A model generated the notes under the pieces. The model searched no databases, had not been told where the DNA came from, and worked only from the letters and a program-made list of their open reading frames with translations. A DNA stretch of 64,000 bases, taken from NCBI RefSeq assembly GCF_013240295.1, contig NZ_JABETK010000001.1, positions 620,001 to 684,000 of the forward strand, in the 5' to 3' direction. Positions 47,181 to 57,300 of this stretch are shown here, in pieces (position 1 is the stretch's first letter; every line of letters starts with the position of its first letter). A program made the position numbers and the translations under genes. The stretch comes from Neoaquamicrobium sediminum (lineage in GTDB: Bacteria; Pseudomonadota; Alphaproteobacteria; Rhizobiales; Rhizobiaceae).

Positions 47181-47633
47181 TCAGCCGGCGCTTACCTTTT
47201 CGTTGAAGTTGGAGAAGAACTGACCCGCCAGCTTCTTCGACGTCGAGGCGATGAGCCTGCTGCCGAGCTGGGCGATTTTGCCGCCGACATCGGCCTTCGC
47301 TTCATAGCGCAGGATCGTCGCGTCGGGACCATCCTCGGTCAGCGTCACGTCGGCACCGCCCTTGGCGAAGCCGGCGATGCCGCCCTTGCCTTCGCCCTGG
47401 ATGGTGTAGGAGTGAGGCGGCTTGAGATTCTTGAGCTCGACCTCGCCGTTGAACTTGGCCTTGATCGGCCCGATCTTGAGGGTCACAACCGCCTCAAGCT
47501 CAGTGTCGGATTTCTTCTCGAGGCTTTCGCAGCCGGGGATGCTGGCGGCCAGCACCTCCGGGTCGTTCAGCGCTTCCCAGACCTTGCCGATCGGCGCCTC
47601 GATCCGCTCCTCGCCTTCGATCGTCATCGCCAT
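47181..47633 (-). CDS. CoxG family SRPBCC protein
   Basis: A 150-residue protein of the CoxG (carbon monoxide dehydrogenase subunit G) family in the SRPBCC superfamily: EERIEAPIGKVWEALNDPEVLAASIPGCESL, then GPIKAKFNGEVELKNLKPPHSYTIQGEGKGGIAGFAKGGADV and GGKIAQLGSRLIASTSKKLAGQFFSNF. CoxG of CO oxidisers recruits the enzyme to the membrane, but solitary copies without cox genes are common. No CO dehydrogenase genes are seen here. GGAGG precedes the ATG. Confidence 0.9.
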   Translation of the reverse strand: MAMTIEGEERIEAPIGKVWEALNDPEVLAASIPGCESLEKKSDTELEAVVTLKIGPIKAKFNGEVELKNLKPPHSYTIQGEGKGGIAGFAKGGADVTLTEDGPDATILRYEAKADVGGKIAQLGSRLIASTSKKLAGQFFSNFNEKVSAG

Positions 47634-47726
47634 GGCTCAAATCCTCCCGCGTGGCTTGCTCAGATGTAGCGTAATCGCCTGCGAGCATGCAATAAATGGA
47701 GCCTGCTACAAAAGAGGGAAATGCAC

Positions 47727-49526
47727 ATGGCCGGTACAGCCAGGACGAAACTTCGGTCCCAGCAATGGTTCGACAACCCCGCCGACCCGGGCATGACCGC
47801 ACTCTACATCGAACGCTATCTCAACTACGGGCTTACCCGCGAGGAGCTTCAGTCCGGCAAGCCGATCATCGGCATCGCACAGACCGGCTCCGACCTGTCG
47901 CCTTGCAACCGCCACCACATCGAACTGGCAAAGCGCGTGCGCGACGGCATCACCGCGGCCGGCGGGCTCGCCTTCGAGTTTCCGGTTCATCCGATCCAGG
48001 AGACAGGCAAGCGCCCCACCGCCTCGCTCGACCGCAACCTCGCTTATCTCGGCCTGGTGGAGGTGCTTTACGGCTATCCGCTCGACGGCGTTGTGCTCAC
48101 CATCGGCTGCGACAAGACCACGCCGGCGATGCTGATGGGCGCTGCCACCGTCAACATTCCCGCCATCGCGCTTTCGGTCGGCCCAATGCTCAATGGCTGG
48201 CATCGCGGCGAGCGCACCGGCTCGGGCACCATCGTCTGGAAGGCCCGAGAAATGCTGGCCGCCGGCGAGATCGACTATAGCGGCTTCATGGACCTCGTCG
48301 CCTCATCGGCCCCTTCGGTCGGCTACTGCAACACGATGGGCACGGCCACGACGATGAACAGCCTTGCCGAGGCGCTGGGCATGCAGCTTCCGGGCTCCGC
48401 GGCCATTCCCGCACCCTACCGTGAACGCGGCCAGATCGCGTATGAGACGGGCCGGCGCGCGGTGGAGATGGTGCACGAGGATCTCAAGCCCTCCGACATC
48501 ATGACGCGCGAGGCGTTCGAGAATGCCATCGTCGTAAACTCCGCCATTGGTGGCTCGACCAACGCGCCGATCCATCTCAATGCCATCGCGCGCCATCTCG
48601 GCGTGCCGCTCGACAATGACGACTGGCAGAGCGTCGGCCACCATGTGCCGCTGCTGGTCAATTTGCAGCCGGCCGGCGAATATCTCGGCGAGGACTATCA
48701 CCATGCTGGCGGTGTGCCGGCTGTGGTGGCCGAGTTGATGAAGGGCGGTCTCCTTCCGCATCCCGATGCGCGCACCGTGAACGGCCGCACCATGGGCGAG
48801 AATTGCGCCAAGACGGAAAACCTCGACGACAAGGTAATCCGATCGGTTTCCGCACCGCTCAAGGAGCATGCCGGCTTTATCAACCTCAAGGGTAACCTGT
48901 TCGATTCCGCCATCATGAAGACGAGCGTGATCTCGACGGAATTCCGCGAACGATACCTTTCCAACCCCGAGGATCCGGACGCCTTCGAAGGCAAGGCGAT
49001 GGTGTTCGACGGACCGGAAGACTATCACAACCGCATAGAGGACCCTGCGCTCGGCATCGACGAAAACACCATTCTGTTCATGCGCGGGACCGGGCCGGTC
49101 GGTTATCCGGGTGCGGCGGAAGTCGTGAATATGCAGCCGCCGGCCTATCTCATCAAAAAGGGTGTGCACGCCCTGCCATGCATCGGCGACGGGCGGCAAT
49201 CCGGCACGTCGGGCAGTCCGTCGATCCTCAATGCGTCACCGGAGGCCGCGGTCGGCGGCGGGCTGGCTCTGCTGAGGAGCGGTGACCGCGTGCGGATCGA
49301 CTTGCGCAAGGCGACAGCCGACATCCTGATTTCGGACGCGGAACTCACCGAGCGCCGCGCGAAACTGGAAGCCGATGGCGGCTACGCCTATCCCGAGCAC
49401 CAGACGCCGTGGCAGGAAATCCAGCGCGGCATGGTCGACCAGCTCTCAGCCGGCATGGTGCTGAAACCCGCGGTGAAATACCGGCGGGTCGCGCAGGAAA
49501 AAGGCGTGCCGCGAAACAATCACTGA
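47727..49526 (+). CDS. IlvD/Edd family dehydratase, L-arabinonate/D-xylonate dehydratase type
   Basis: About 599 residues. Cysteines in LSPCNRHH (60), TIGCDKTTP (128) and [12 protein letters not shown] (201) match the [2Fe-2S] ligands of pentonate dehydratases, and [25 protein letters not shown] carries the catalytic Ser. The second ATG is chosen because AGGGAA lies at the right distance; the first is 6 bases upstream. These enzymes convert sugar acids to 2-keto-3-deoxy acids, and related proteins are dihydroxy-acid dehydratases. No other pentose pathway gene is adjacent. Confidence 0.87.
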   Translation: MAGTARTKLRSQQWFDNPADPGMTALYIERYLNYGLTREELQSGKPIIGIAQTGSDLSPCNRHHIELAKRVRDGITAAGGLAFEFPVHPIQETGKRPTASLDRNLAYLGLVEVLYGYPLDGVVLTIGCDKTTPAMLMGAATVNIPAIALSVGPMLNGWHRGERTGSGTIVWKAREMLAAGEIDYSGFMDLVASSAPSVGYCNTMGTATTMNSLAEALGMQLPGSAAIPAPYRERGQIAYETGRRAVEMVHEDLKPSDIMTREAFENAIVVNSAIGGSTNAPIHLNAIARHLGVPLDNDDWQSVGHHVPLLVNLQPAGEYLGEDYHHAGGVPAVVAELMKGGLLPHPDARTVNGRTMGENCAKTENLDDKVIRSVSAPLKEHAGFINLKGNLFDSAIMKTSVISTEFRERYLSNPEDPDAFEGKAMVFDGPEDYHNRIEDPALGIDENTILFMRGTGPVGYPGAAEVVNMQPPAYLIKKGVHALPCIGDGRQSGTSGSPSILNASPEAAVGGGLALLRSGDRVRIDLRKATADILISDAELTERRAKLEADGGYAYPEHQTPWQEIQRGMVDQLSAGMVLKPAVKYRRVAQEKGVPRNNH

Positions 49527-49529
49527 ACG

Positions 49530-49561
49530 AACGGGGCCGCGCCAGAAGGCACGGTCCCGTT
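49530..49561 (+). terminator. Hairpin after the dehydratase gene
   Basis: 14-bp inverted repeat (49530-49543 and 49548-49561, one wobble and one mismatch) with loop AGAA, starting 4 bases after the stop codon. A short T stretch overlaps the end of the 3' arm. Probable intrinsic terminator, also between converging genes. Confidence 0.65.
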
Positions 49562-49569
49562 TCGGCTTG

Positions 49570-49773
49570 CTACGCCACCGTCAGAGGTGGCGTACCCTCA
49601 TGCATGGCATTCCTGATTTCCTTCCGGAAGTCGGGAGTGTCGTGCTCTCCATGCACAGCAACGGCATGCTGAACGGCGGCTTCGACGAGTTCGTCTTCGC
49701 CATCGGCCGAGATTGCAACCGTGCATTTCATTTCACTTGGAAATTCGCGGCAGTCTATGTATTTGCGCGCCAT
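49570..49773 (-). CDS. DUF1059 family small protein
   Basis: A 67-residue protein starting MARKYIDCREFPSEMKC and containing ISADGEDELVEAAVQHAVAVHGEHDTPDFRKEIRNAM, the DUF1059 pattern with two cysteines. GGGAGG precedes ATG 49773, which is preferred over the longer reading from 49815. Function unknown; possibly a small metal- or redox-binding protein. Confidence 0.82.
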   Translation of the reverse strand: MARKYIDCREFPSEMKCTVAISADGEDELVEAAVQHAVAVHGEHDTPDFRKEIRNAMHEGTPPLTVA

Positions 49774-49911
49774 GTCGAACCTCCCGGTACCAGGCACAAA
49801 CCCCGCTTGGGGCATATTGTACTCCCGTACTGGATGCTCGTCACACGGTTTGCTCTACGCAAAAAAGATGTGCCGTCACATTATTGCGTATAAGTAACCG
49901 GTCCCGCTTTT

Positions 49912-50334
49912 GTGGCTCAACGGAACGTATTCTTGACCAGACGCAATTCATCTCTCGGCTTCTTCGGATTGTTCGGCCGCTCGGAAGACTTGCGCCGGCT
50001 GGATGCCGCGCTGCGATCCGTCGACCTTCACCCCGCGCTTGTCCCCGAAGGCGTCAAGCTGACGATCGTCAACCTGATGAAGGATCACTGGCCGGATGCC
50101 GAGCCTCCGCCTGAAGCCTATCCGCCACTGGCCGGCCTGTTCGCCTATTGCGCGGTGGGTCCGGAGGCGTTTGCAGCCGTCAACGGCACCGATCGCGTGA
50201 ACGATGTCGAGGCCCGCATCGAACACGCCCTGGACGGCAATGGCGGCATTGATGCGCAACTGGTGCTGCTCGCGCTTCATGCGAGGCTGATGCACCCTGA
50301 AATCATCGCCCGCTTTGAGCTGAGCGTCGAGTAG
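49912..50334 (+). CDS. Hypothetical protein
   Basis: A 140-residue protein, not recognised. It is soluble and mildly acidic, with SLGFFGLFGRSEDLRRLDAALRSVDLHPALVPEGVKLTIVNLMKDHW near the start and a helical C-terminal half (AQLVLLALHARLMHPEIIARFELSVE). A GTG at 49912 or a TTG at 49933 could be the start; neither has a strong ribosome binding site. Coding is supported by an uninterrupted frame and ordered composition. Confidence 0.6.
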   Translation: MAQRNVFLTRRNSSLGFFGLFGRSEDLRRLDAALRSVDLHPALVPEGVKLTIVNLMKDHWPDAEPPPEAYPPLAGLFAYCAVGPEAFAAVNGTDRVNDVEARIEHALDGNGGIDAQLVLLALHARLMHPEIIARFELSVE

Positions 50335-50369
50335 ATTCGGCAAATCCGACGACGGCATGCGGCTCTGTC

Positions 50370-50449
50370 GTGCGTCCTTCGAGGCTCGCGGAACCTGTCC
50401 TCGGGCTTGCCGAAGGCAAGACCCGGGGGCTCGCACCTCAGAATGAGGG
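50370..50449 (+). repeat. Rhizobial palindromic repeat, copy 1
   Basis: Outer segment 50370-50389 and segment 50430-50449 flank a nested hairpin (CTTGCC/GGCAAG). The whole is an 80-bp unit resembling dispersed palindromic elements of rhizobial intergenic regions. The outer 20 bases are repeated as an exact reverse complement at 50570-50589. Confidence 0.75.
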
Positions 50450-50546
50450 AAGTGGGTTGATCAAACACTCAACGCTGTAGGCTCCGACCTGCGTGCAACA
50501 GACCGATCTTCGATCCCACCACCTTGCGGGAGCACTGCAAAACAGC

Positions 50547-50589
50547 CCTCATCCTGAGGTGCGAGCGTAGCGAGCCTCGAAGGACGCAC
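50547..50589 (-). repeat. Rhizobial palindromic repeat, copy 2, inverted and shortened
   Basis: 43-bp inverted copy of the element at 50370-50449, missing the nested middle hairpin. Segments 50547-50566 and 50570-50589 match the first copy, the latter perfectly over 20 bases. It is placed between two genes ending toward each other, so the pair can fold into a large cruciform or RNA hairpin that may serve as a terminator. Confidence 0.75.
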
Positions 50590-50634
50590 CGATCATAGCG
50601 GCGATAGACCGCGCCGCGCGATCTTCAGCCCCGC

Positions 50635-52218
50635 CTACCAGCCCATCGCCTTGCGCGGCAGGTAGATGTTGGCATGGCGGGCGCGCAGCGCATCGTCGAT
50701 TTCGCGGGATATGTGCCGGGGAAAGTGCGTTTCCAGGATACGCCGCTTCTCGGCGATCGCGCGCTGGAGCATGTCGGGCCTGCTCTTCTCGTTCCATTCC
50801 TTCGGGCTGAACCGGTCGGCGATGGCCGGATAGAAATATTCCGTCTGCATCAGCCGCAAGGTCTGCTCGTGGCCGAGATAGTGGCCCGGCCCGTTGAGGC
50901 AGACATCGGCTATCGAAGCGACCGACAGGCTTGCCTCCGACACCTCGATGCCGCGCACGCAGCGCAGGCACTGGCCGATCATGTCGTTATCGATGATGAG
51001 GCTCTCCAGGCAGAAGCCGAGGAGCGAGGCGTGCATGCCGGCCGACTCGTAGACCAGATTGAGCCCGGAAAGGCCCGCCATCACGTCGGTGATGCCCTTC
51101 TCGTAACCTGACTGGGCGTCGGGCAGCTTGGAATCGGCCATGCCGGCCGCCGAGCCGCCTGGCAGGTCGTAATATTGCGCCATCTGCGCGCAGGCCGCCG
51201 TCAAGAGCGCCTGCTCGCCGGAGCCGCCCGACATCGCACCGGTGCGCAGGTCCGACACGAAGGGCCATGTGCCGAAAATGCAGGGATGCCCCGGCACCAG
51301 CGCGTTGACATAGACGAGGCCTGCCAGCACCTCGGCAACGGCCTGCACCACCGCGCCGGCGATGGCAGCAGGAGCCGTCGCGCCCGCCTGCCCCGCGGAA
51401 AGCAGCAGGATCGGAATGCCGCCCTCCACACAGGCCTCCAGCACACCGCAGGCATCCTCGGCGAACTTCATCGGCGGCACGACGAAGCAGTTGGAATTGG
51501 AGACGAACGGGCGGGCGCGGAAACTCGCCTCGCCGCCGGCGATAGCATAAAGCATGTCGAGCGCTGGCGCGACGTTTTCGCGAACCGTGAAGCTGGTGCC
51601 GACATGCTTGGTCGTGCCCATCAGGCAGGCATAGAGCGTGTTCAGGTCGAGATCGGCGGGGTCGACCATGTCGCGCGCCACCATCGGGCGCTGGAAGAAA
51701 TGGATGTTGTCCATCGCGTCGACGATGCGGGCGGCATCGTAGATGTCCTGCAGCAGCGATTCCCGGTATTCGCGCTTTTCGACATCGACCACATGCACCG
51801 CCGCGCCCGCCGTGCCGTAATGCACCCGACTACCCTGCACGACCATGTCGTGCCGCTCATCCTGGCCGTGGAGGGTGAAGTGGCGCGCGGCCTTTGCGAC
51901 CGTCTCCAGCACCAGCGCGCGCGGAAAGCGGATGCGGCCGTCCGCGCCATATTGCGCCCCGGCCCGCGTCAGCGCGGCGATACAGCTCGGAATGGCGTTG
52001 GCGAAGCCGACCGTTTCGAGGATCGTCAGGACTGCCTCGTGGATCTGGTCCATGTCGTTACGGTCGAGCGGTTGGTAGCGGCCGCCTTCAAGCCCCGGCC
52101 TGACCGGATTTATGTCCTGCGCAAGGGGCGCTGCCCGCATCGCACGCCGCGCCTCGCGGCCGCCTGAGCGCCTGGAAGCGGGTGCGGCAGCCTGTTGTTC
52201 ATCGACCGTGACCGGCAT
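50635..52218 (-). CDS. MttB-family (trimethylamine methyltransferase-like) corrinoid methyltransferase homologue
   Basis: About 527 residues. It shows the MttB superfamily TIM-barrel pattern: ILETVGFANAIPSCIAALTRAGA, HYGTAGAAVHVVDVEKREYRESLLQDIYDAARIVDAMDNIHFF, GGIPILLLSAGQAGATAPAAIAGAVVQAVAEVLAGLVY and GITDVMAGLSGLNLVYESAGM. There is no in-frame stop, so it is a non-pyrrolysine member. Relatives demethylate glycine betaine, proline betaine or carnitine and pass the methyl group to a corrinoid protein. No corrinoid protein gene is nearby. ATG 52218 follows GGGGA and is preferred over 52260. Confidence 0.85.
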   Translation of the reverse strand: MPVTVDEQQAAAPASRRSGGREARRAMRAAPLAQDINPVRPGLEGGRYQPLDRNDMDQIHEAVLTILETVGFANAIPSCIAALTRAGAQYGADGRIRFPRALVLETVAKAARHFTLHGQDERHDMVVQGSRVHYGTAGAAVHVVDVEKREYRESLLQDIYDAARIVDAMDNIHFFQRPMVARDMVDPADLDLNTLYACLMGTTKHVGTSFTVRENVAPALDMLYAIAGGEASFRARPFVSNSNCFVVPPMKFAEDACGVLEACVEGGIPILLLSAGQAGATAPAAIAGAVVQAVAEVLAGLVYVNALVPGHPCIFGTWPFVSDLRTGAMSGGSGEQALLTAACAQMAQYYDLPGGSAAGMADSKLPDAQSGYEKGITDVMAGLSGLNLVYESAGMHASLLGFCLESLIIDNDMIGQCLRCVRGIEVSEASLSVASIADVCLNGPGHYLGHEQTLRLMQTEYFYPAIADRFSPKEWNEKSRPDMLQRAIAEKRRILETHFPRHISREIDDALRARHANIYLPRKAMGW

Positions 52219-52344
52219 CGACAGTTCCCCAACTGGCGTTCGGGCAGCGGGGGCGGCCATCTACGGGCCACTCTTGTCGCTGCGCCTTCGGGAACTATGG
52301 CGCGGTCGCGGTTTGCGGGATTGTGCCAGCCGATTCGGCGAAGA

Positions 52345-52370
52345 TGAGCCAGCACTGAAATGCTGGCTCA
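52345..52370 (-). terminator. Hairpin after the MocR gene
   Basis: Perfect 10-bp inverted repeat (52345-52354 and 52361-52370) with a 6-base loop, 11 bases after the MocR stop in the transcript direction, followed by TCTT. Probable terminator separating the regulator from the methyltransferase gene. Confidence 0.6.
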
Positions 52371-52380
52371 AAGGATAGGA

Positions 52381-53877
52381 TCAGGCGGCGGCCGGCCTGC
52401 GACCTGCCGCCGTCGCCAGTTCGCGGATGCCCGGCTCGATGTGCTGCAGCGCAATCGACGAAATGCCCAGCCGCAGGAAGTGCCCGTTCTTTCTCGGGTC
52501 GGTCGAAGAAGCGCGCGCCTGGCTCGACCAGAACCCCGCGCGCCTCAGCCATCTGGGCCAGCGCGGCGCTGTCCGTGCCACGTGGGCCTTCCAGCCAGAG
52601 CGAGGTTCCGCCGGGCGTCTCGCCGAAACGCCATTCCGGCAGGAAGGCGTCGACCGCATGGGCAAGCCGCTTGCGGCGTTCCGCGAACGCGGCCGACAGC
52701 CGGCGCACCAGCGCCTCGTGGTGACCGAGCGAGAGGAACAGCGCCACGGCGCGCTGGTTGTTTGCCGGCGGATGCCGCAGCATGAAGCGGCGCAGTGCGC
52801 GCAGCTCGGCGATAAGGCCGGCGGAGGCGACGATGTAGCCGAGCCGCAGGCCCGGCGCGAGCGTCTTGGACATCGATCCGACGTAGACCACCCTCCCAGA
52901 ACGGTCCATGCCGCGTAGCGCCTGCTGCGGCGCGTCGTCCATGAGCTGGCTGTCATAGCCATCCTCGATGATGATGCGGTCGTGCGCCTCGGCATCGGCC
53001 AGCAACTGCCGGCGACGCGCCTCGCTCAGCGACACCATCGTCGGGCAATGGTGGTTGGGCGTCACGAAGACAAAGTCGCTCTCGCGGGGGATGGCGCCTA
53101 CATCGATGCCGTCCTTGTCGACCCTGACTGGCGCGACCTCGGCACCTGCAAGCTGGAAGATGGAGCGCGCATCGGGATAGCCCGGATCCTCCATAGCCAC
53201 CCGCGAACCCTTGTTCATCAGCAGCGTGGCCAGCATGTAGAGCGCGTTCTGCGCGCCCAGCGTGACGATGATCTCGTCCGGATTGGCGAAGATGCCGCGC
53301 CGCGCAGAAGGCGCGCCTGGATCTGCTCGATCAGCAACGGATCGTCGCGGTCGACCATGTCGGCCGCCCAGTTACGAATCTCCAGCACGGCAAGCGCCAT
53401 GCGGTTGCACTCGCGCCATTCTGCGGTCGGAAACAGCGCCGGATCGAACTGCCCGTAGACGAACGGGTAGGACGACTTGATCCAGTTCTCCTGCTTGGTC
53501 GGCTCGGGCATGTCGGAAGCGGCGATCTGCCGGCGCGCTTTCCAGTCGATCTTGTCCTGCTGCTCGCGGTTGGGAACCTCGCGCATGCGTCCGGGGGTTG
53601 CGAGCACCTCAGGGTTAACGAAGTGACCGCGGCGCTCCTTCGCGATGAGAAATCCCTGATCGACGAGCTGCTGGAACGCCAGCACCACCGTGCCGCGCGC
53701 AACGCCGAGCTTTTCCGCCAAGATACGGCAAGAGGGCAGCGGCATCGACGCCGCGATCTGCCGATCGAGGATGGCGGCCACGATGGCCTGACGGATCTGC
53801 GCCTGAAGCGTCTGGCCGGAATCGGCCGAAATCCTGAACAAGCCGGACCATATGGCCGGATCGGTTCGCGTAGGCAT
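52381..53877 (-). CDS. MocR/PdxR-type regulator (GntR helix-turn-helix plus aminotransferase domain), two frameshifts
   Basis: About 499 residues when repaired. The N-terminal GntR winged helix contains LQAQIRQAIVAAILDRQI and RILAEKLGVARGTVVLAFQQL. It is followed by a type I aminotransferase-like domain (VAMEDPGYPDARSIFQLAGAEV, FVTPNHHCPTMVSLSEARRR, and GSMSKTLAPGLRLGYIVA with the PLP Lys). Breaks near 53300 (before GIFANPDEIIV) and near 52495 (before KNGHFLRLG) shift the frame, yet all parts are intact. GGGAG precedes ATG 53877. MocR proteins usually regulate an adjacent or divergent gene in response to an amine or PLP; candidates are the MttB homologue and pgi. Confidence 0.82.
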
Positions 53878-53961
53878 GGCTTCACTCCCGAATGCCGAGA
53901 GACTCGACGGTCTCTGGCGCAACGCATTCAAGACTGGGCCAATGACTTAAGCCAATGAAAT

Positions 53962-53980
53962 AAATTGATGATACCAATTT
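53962..53980. promoter_or_regulatory. Inverted repeat in the divergent mocR-pgi region
   Basis: AAATTG (53962-53967) and CAATTT (53975-53980) form a perfect 6-bp dyad with a 7-base spacer in an AT-rich stretch, about 85 bases upstream of the MocR start. A candidate autoregulatory MocR operator. Confidence 0.35.
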
Positions 53981-54103
53981 GTGCCACTGATAGATCGGCG
54001 TTTGGGCCATTTGCCGCTTGAACGTTCGGCTGCCCAAGGCTTATGAATCCGCGCGCGCCGGCACGACCGGTTGCGGCTGCCCCAAAAGCTGGCGGAGACA
54101 GAT

Positions 54104-55740
54104 ATGGACAGGACAGGTTTCGACGAGGCGCTCGCCGCGCTCAAGACCCACCACGCCGCGCTTATGCCGCTCGACATGCGCGCAGCCTTCACATCCGACC
54201 CGGGCCGTTTCGAGGCCTTCTCGCTGCGGCTGGACGATCTGCTCTTCGACTTCTCCAAATGCGCGGTAACGGCGGAAACGTTTGCGCTGCTCGAACAGCT
54301 TGCCCGCGCCGCCAAGGTGGAGCAGCGCCGTGCCGCCATGTTTGCCGGCGAAGCGATCAATACTACCGAGGGGCGCGCGGTCCTGCACACCGCCCTGCGC
54401 AACCGCTCGGATCGTGCCGTAAAGTCGACGGCGCCGACGTGATGGGCGACGTGCGCGCAGTCCTGGATGCGATGGCAGCTTTCGCCGACGGCATCCGCTC
54501 CGGCACGATCGCCGGCGCCACCGGCAGCAAGATCACCGACGTAGTCAATATCGGCATCGGCGGTTCCGACCTGGGACCAGCCATGGCGACGCTGGCGCTC
54601 GCGCCCTATCATGACGGCCCGCGCGCGCATTACGTCTCCAACGTCGACGGCGCTCATATCGCCGACACCTTAAAGGGGCTCAACCCCGCCTCGACGCTTT
54701 TCATCGTCGCATCGAAGACCTTCACCACCATCGAAACCATGACCAACGCCGAGACGGCACGGCGCTGGATCGCCGGAGCGCTTGGCGAAGACGCGGTGTC
54801 GGCCCATTTCGCGGCCGTCTCTACCGCGCTCGACAAGGTGGCCGCTTTTGGCATCGCTGAAGACCGTGTCTTCGGCTTCTGGGATTGGGTCGGCGGGCGT
54901 TATTCGATGTGGTCGGCCATCGGCCTGCCGGTGATGATCGCGATCGGGCCGGAGAATTTCGGCAGGCTGCTCGATGGTGCCAATGCGATGGATCGGCATT
55001 TCGAGACCGCACCGCTGCAGCACAATCTGCCGATGATGCTGGGGCTGGTCGGCTACTGGCATCGCGTCGTCTGCGATTATCCTGCCCGTGCGGTTATTCC
55101 CTACGACCAGCGTCTTGCCCGGTTGCCGGCGTATCTCCAGCAGCTCGACATGGAATCGAACGGCAAGGGTGTGACGCTCGACGGGACGCCGGTTTCCACA
55201 CCCACCGGCCCGCTTGTTTGGGGCGAGCCCGGCACCAACGGCCAGCACGCCTTCTTCCAGCTCCTGCACCAGGGCACGGACGTCATCCCGGTCGAATTTC
55301 TCATCGCGGCAGTGGGCCATGAGCCGGAGCTGCACCACCATCACGATCTGCTCGTCGCCAATTGCTTCGCGCAGTCGGAAGCGTTGATGAAGGGCCGCAC
55401 ACTGGAAGAAGCGTGCGCGCAGATGCTTGCGAAAGGCATGGCCACACAGGAGGTCGAGCGCATCGCGCCGCACCGTGTTTTCTCCGGCAACAGGCCGTCG
55501 ATAACGCTGCTTTACCGCACGCTCGATCCATTCACGCTCGGCAGGCTGATCGCGCTCTACGAGCACCGGGTCTTCGTGGAAGCGCAGCTCTTCGACATCA
55601 ACGCGTTCGACCAGTGGGGCGTGGAGCTCGGCAAGGAGCTGGCCACGGGGCTTCTGCCTGTCGTGGAAGGCAAGGAGGATGCCGCAGGCCGCGACGCATC
55701 CACCGCAGGCCTCGTGCGACACATGCGCGAACTCCAGTAG
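54104..55740 (+). CDS. pgi: Glucose-6-phosphate isomerase, frameshifted near 54424
   Basis: About 545 residues when repaired, the usual size. The N-terminal half is [29 protein letters not shown]...[19 protein letters not shown]. The next frame begins [17 protein letters not shown] and contains [63 protein letters not shown] (PGI signature), [12 protein letters not shown] and [23 protein letters not shown]. One G appears missing after AAAG at 54424. It interconverts glucose-6-P and fructose-6-P. An essential-type housekeeping gene, so the break is probably an error. Confidence 0.9.
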
Positions 55741-55754
55741 CGAAGGCGATTAAC

Positions 55755-56465
55755 TTGGCCGACATCAAGGGCATCCTTTTCGACAAGGACGGCACACTTG
55801 TCGATTTCCACGCCACATGGTTCGCCATCGGTGACATTCTCGCGCTGCGCGCGGCGGACGGCGACCGCGACCGCGCCAACGATCTGCTCGACGTGGCCGG
55901 CTTCGATTTCGCGACGCACAGCTTCCGGCCGGACTCGATCTTCGCCGCCGGCACAAATGCCGATATCGTCAGCCTCTGGTATCCACATCTTGCCAACGGC
56001 GCCCGGCAGGCGCTGATCGCCGAATTCGATCGCTTCACCACCGAGGAAGGCGCATCCAAGCCAGTCGTTCTGCCCGGCTGCCGGGAAGCGCTTGCCGCCT
56101 TGCACGCAACCGGCCGCCAGCTCGGCATCGCGACCAACGATTCCACCGGCGGCGCCGAACGCACGCTGCTTGCGCTGGGGGTCGCGCAAATGTTCGCCGC
56201 CACTTACGGATACGACGCCGTTGCCAATCCGAAGCCGGCGCCCGATACCGTCTACGCGTTCTGCGACTTCACCGGCCTGCGGCCTTCGCAGGTAGCCATG
56301 GTGGGCGACAACCGCCACGACCTCGAAATGGCAAAGGCGGCAGGCGCAGGGCTCGCCGTCGGTGTGCTTTCGGGCACTGGAACCCGCGACTCGCTCAGCC
56401 AGCTCGCCGACGTGATTCTCGATTCGGTGGCGGACCTGCCGGAGTACCTGGCCGTACAGGCGTGA
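55755..56465 (+). CDS. HAD family phosphatase (phosphoglycolate phosphatase-like)
   Basis: A 236-residue protein starting with TTG 55755 after AAGG. HAD motif I is ILFDKDGTLVDF, motif II lies in IATNDSTGG, and motifs III/IV in NPKPAPDTVYAF and MVGDNRHDLEMAKAAGAG. Members remove phosphate from phosphoglycolate or other small phosphates. It lies 14 bases after pgi and is probably cotranscribed. Confidence 0.87.
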   Translation: MADIKGILFDKDGTLVDFHATWFAIGDILALRAADGDRDRANDLLDVAGFDFATHSFRPDSIFAAGTNADIVSLWYPHLANGARQALIAEFDRFTTEEGASKPVVLPGCREALAALHATGRQLGIATNDSTGGAERTLLALGVAQMFAATYGYDAVANPKPAPDTVYAFCDFTGLRPSQVAMVGDNRHDLEMAKAAGAGLAVGVLSGTGTRDSLSQLADVILDSVADLPEYLAVQA

Positions 56466-56474
56466 TAAGGGCGA

Positions 56475-57275
56475 CTAGCTGCTTCTGCGACCTTTGAAAT
56501 CCGCTGGCCGCTTCTGCAGGAAGGCGGCAACGCCTTCCTTGTAGTCGTCGGACCAGCCGGCTTCGCGCTGCAAGCTGCGCTCGACCTCGAGCTGCGCATC
56601 GAGGTCGTTCATTGTCGCGGCCTGGATCGCCTGTTTTGTCAGCGCATAGGCGCGCGTGGGGCCTTTGGCGAAGCCTTCGGCAAGAGCCGTCGCCTCCTCC
56701 ATCAGCCTGTAGTCATCCACCGCCTTCCAGATCAGCCCCCACTGCGCCGCATCCTCTGCGGAGAGCGGATGCGCCGTCAGCGCCAGCGCCTTGGCGCGTG
56801 CTTCGCCAAGATGTTTCGTCAGCCAGTAGGTGCCGCCTGCATCGGGGATGAGACCGATCTTTGAGAAGGCCTGTATGAACTTCGCCGATTTGCCCGCCAG
56901 CACGACATCGCAGGCAAGGGCGATGTTGGCGCCTGCGCCCGCAGCCACACCGTTGACGGCGCAGATGACCGGCATTTCCAGCGCCCGCAACTTGCGCACC
57001 AGTGGGTTGTAATAGGTCTCCAGCGTCATGCCGAGGTCGGGACTCTCGCCCAGGATCGTAGGATCGCGGTCGGACAGGTCCTGCCCGGCGCAGAAACCGC
57101 GCCCTGCCCCCGTCAATACGATCGCGCCACAATCCCTGTCGGCCTCGCAGGCCTCCAGCGCGGCGCGCAAAGCCAGATGCTGGGCCTCGTTGAACGCATT
57201 CAGCCGTTCGGGCCGGTTCAACGTGATGACGGCATAGCCGTCGCGGCGTTCATGAATGACGGGTGTTTCGGACAA
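56475..57275 (-). CDS. paaG: Enoyl-CoA hydratase/isomerase (PaaG-like)
   Basis: About 266 residues from TTG 57275, which follows GGGAGG at a good distance; the ATG at 57320 has none. Crotonase motifs: ITLNRPERLNAFN, VLTGAGRGFCAGQDLSDRDP, VNGVAAGAGANIALACDVVLA and KIGLIPDAGGTYWLTKHLG with an acidic residue at the PaaG position. PaaG isomerises ring-epoxide CoA in phenylacetate catabolism, but related enzymes act in beta-oxidation. No other paa gene is seen, so the symbol is tentative. Confidence 0.82.
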   Translation of the reverse strand: MSETPVIHERRDGYAVITLNRPERLNAFNEAQHLALRAALEACEADRDCGAIVLTGAGRGFCAGQDLSDRDPTILGESPDLGMTLETYYNPLVRKLRALEMPVICAVNGVAAGAGANIALACDVVLAGKSAKFIQAFSKIGLIPDAGGTYWLTKHLGEARAKALALTAHPLSAEDAAQWGLIWKAVDDYRLMEEATALAEGFAKGPTRAYALTKQAIQAATMNDLDAQLEVERSLQREAGWSDDYKEGVAAFLQKRPADFKGRRSS

Positions 57276-57300
57276 AGGTTCCTCCCTGAATTGAGGGGAA

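Noticed and set aside
47181-47633. Evidence for CO oxidation from the CoxG protein
   Set aside because: No coxMSL genes are in the window, and solitary CoxG-like SRPBCC proteins are common.
50635-52218. Pyrrolysine (amber readthrough) in the MttB homologue
   Set aside because: The frame has no internal TAG; it is a non-pyrrolysine member.
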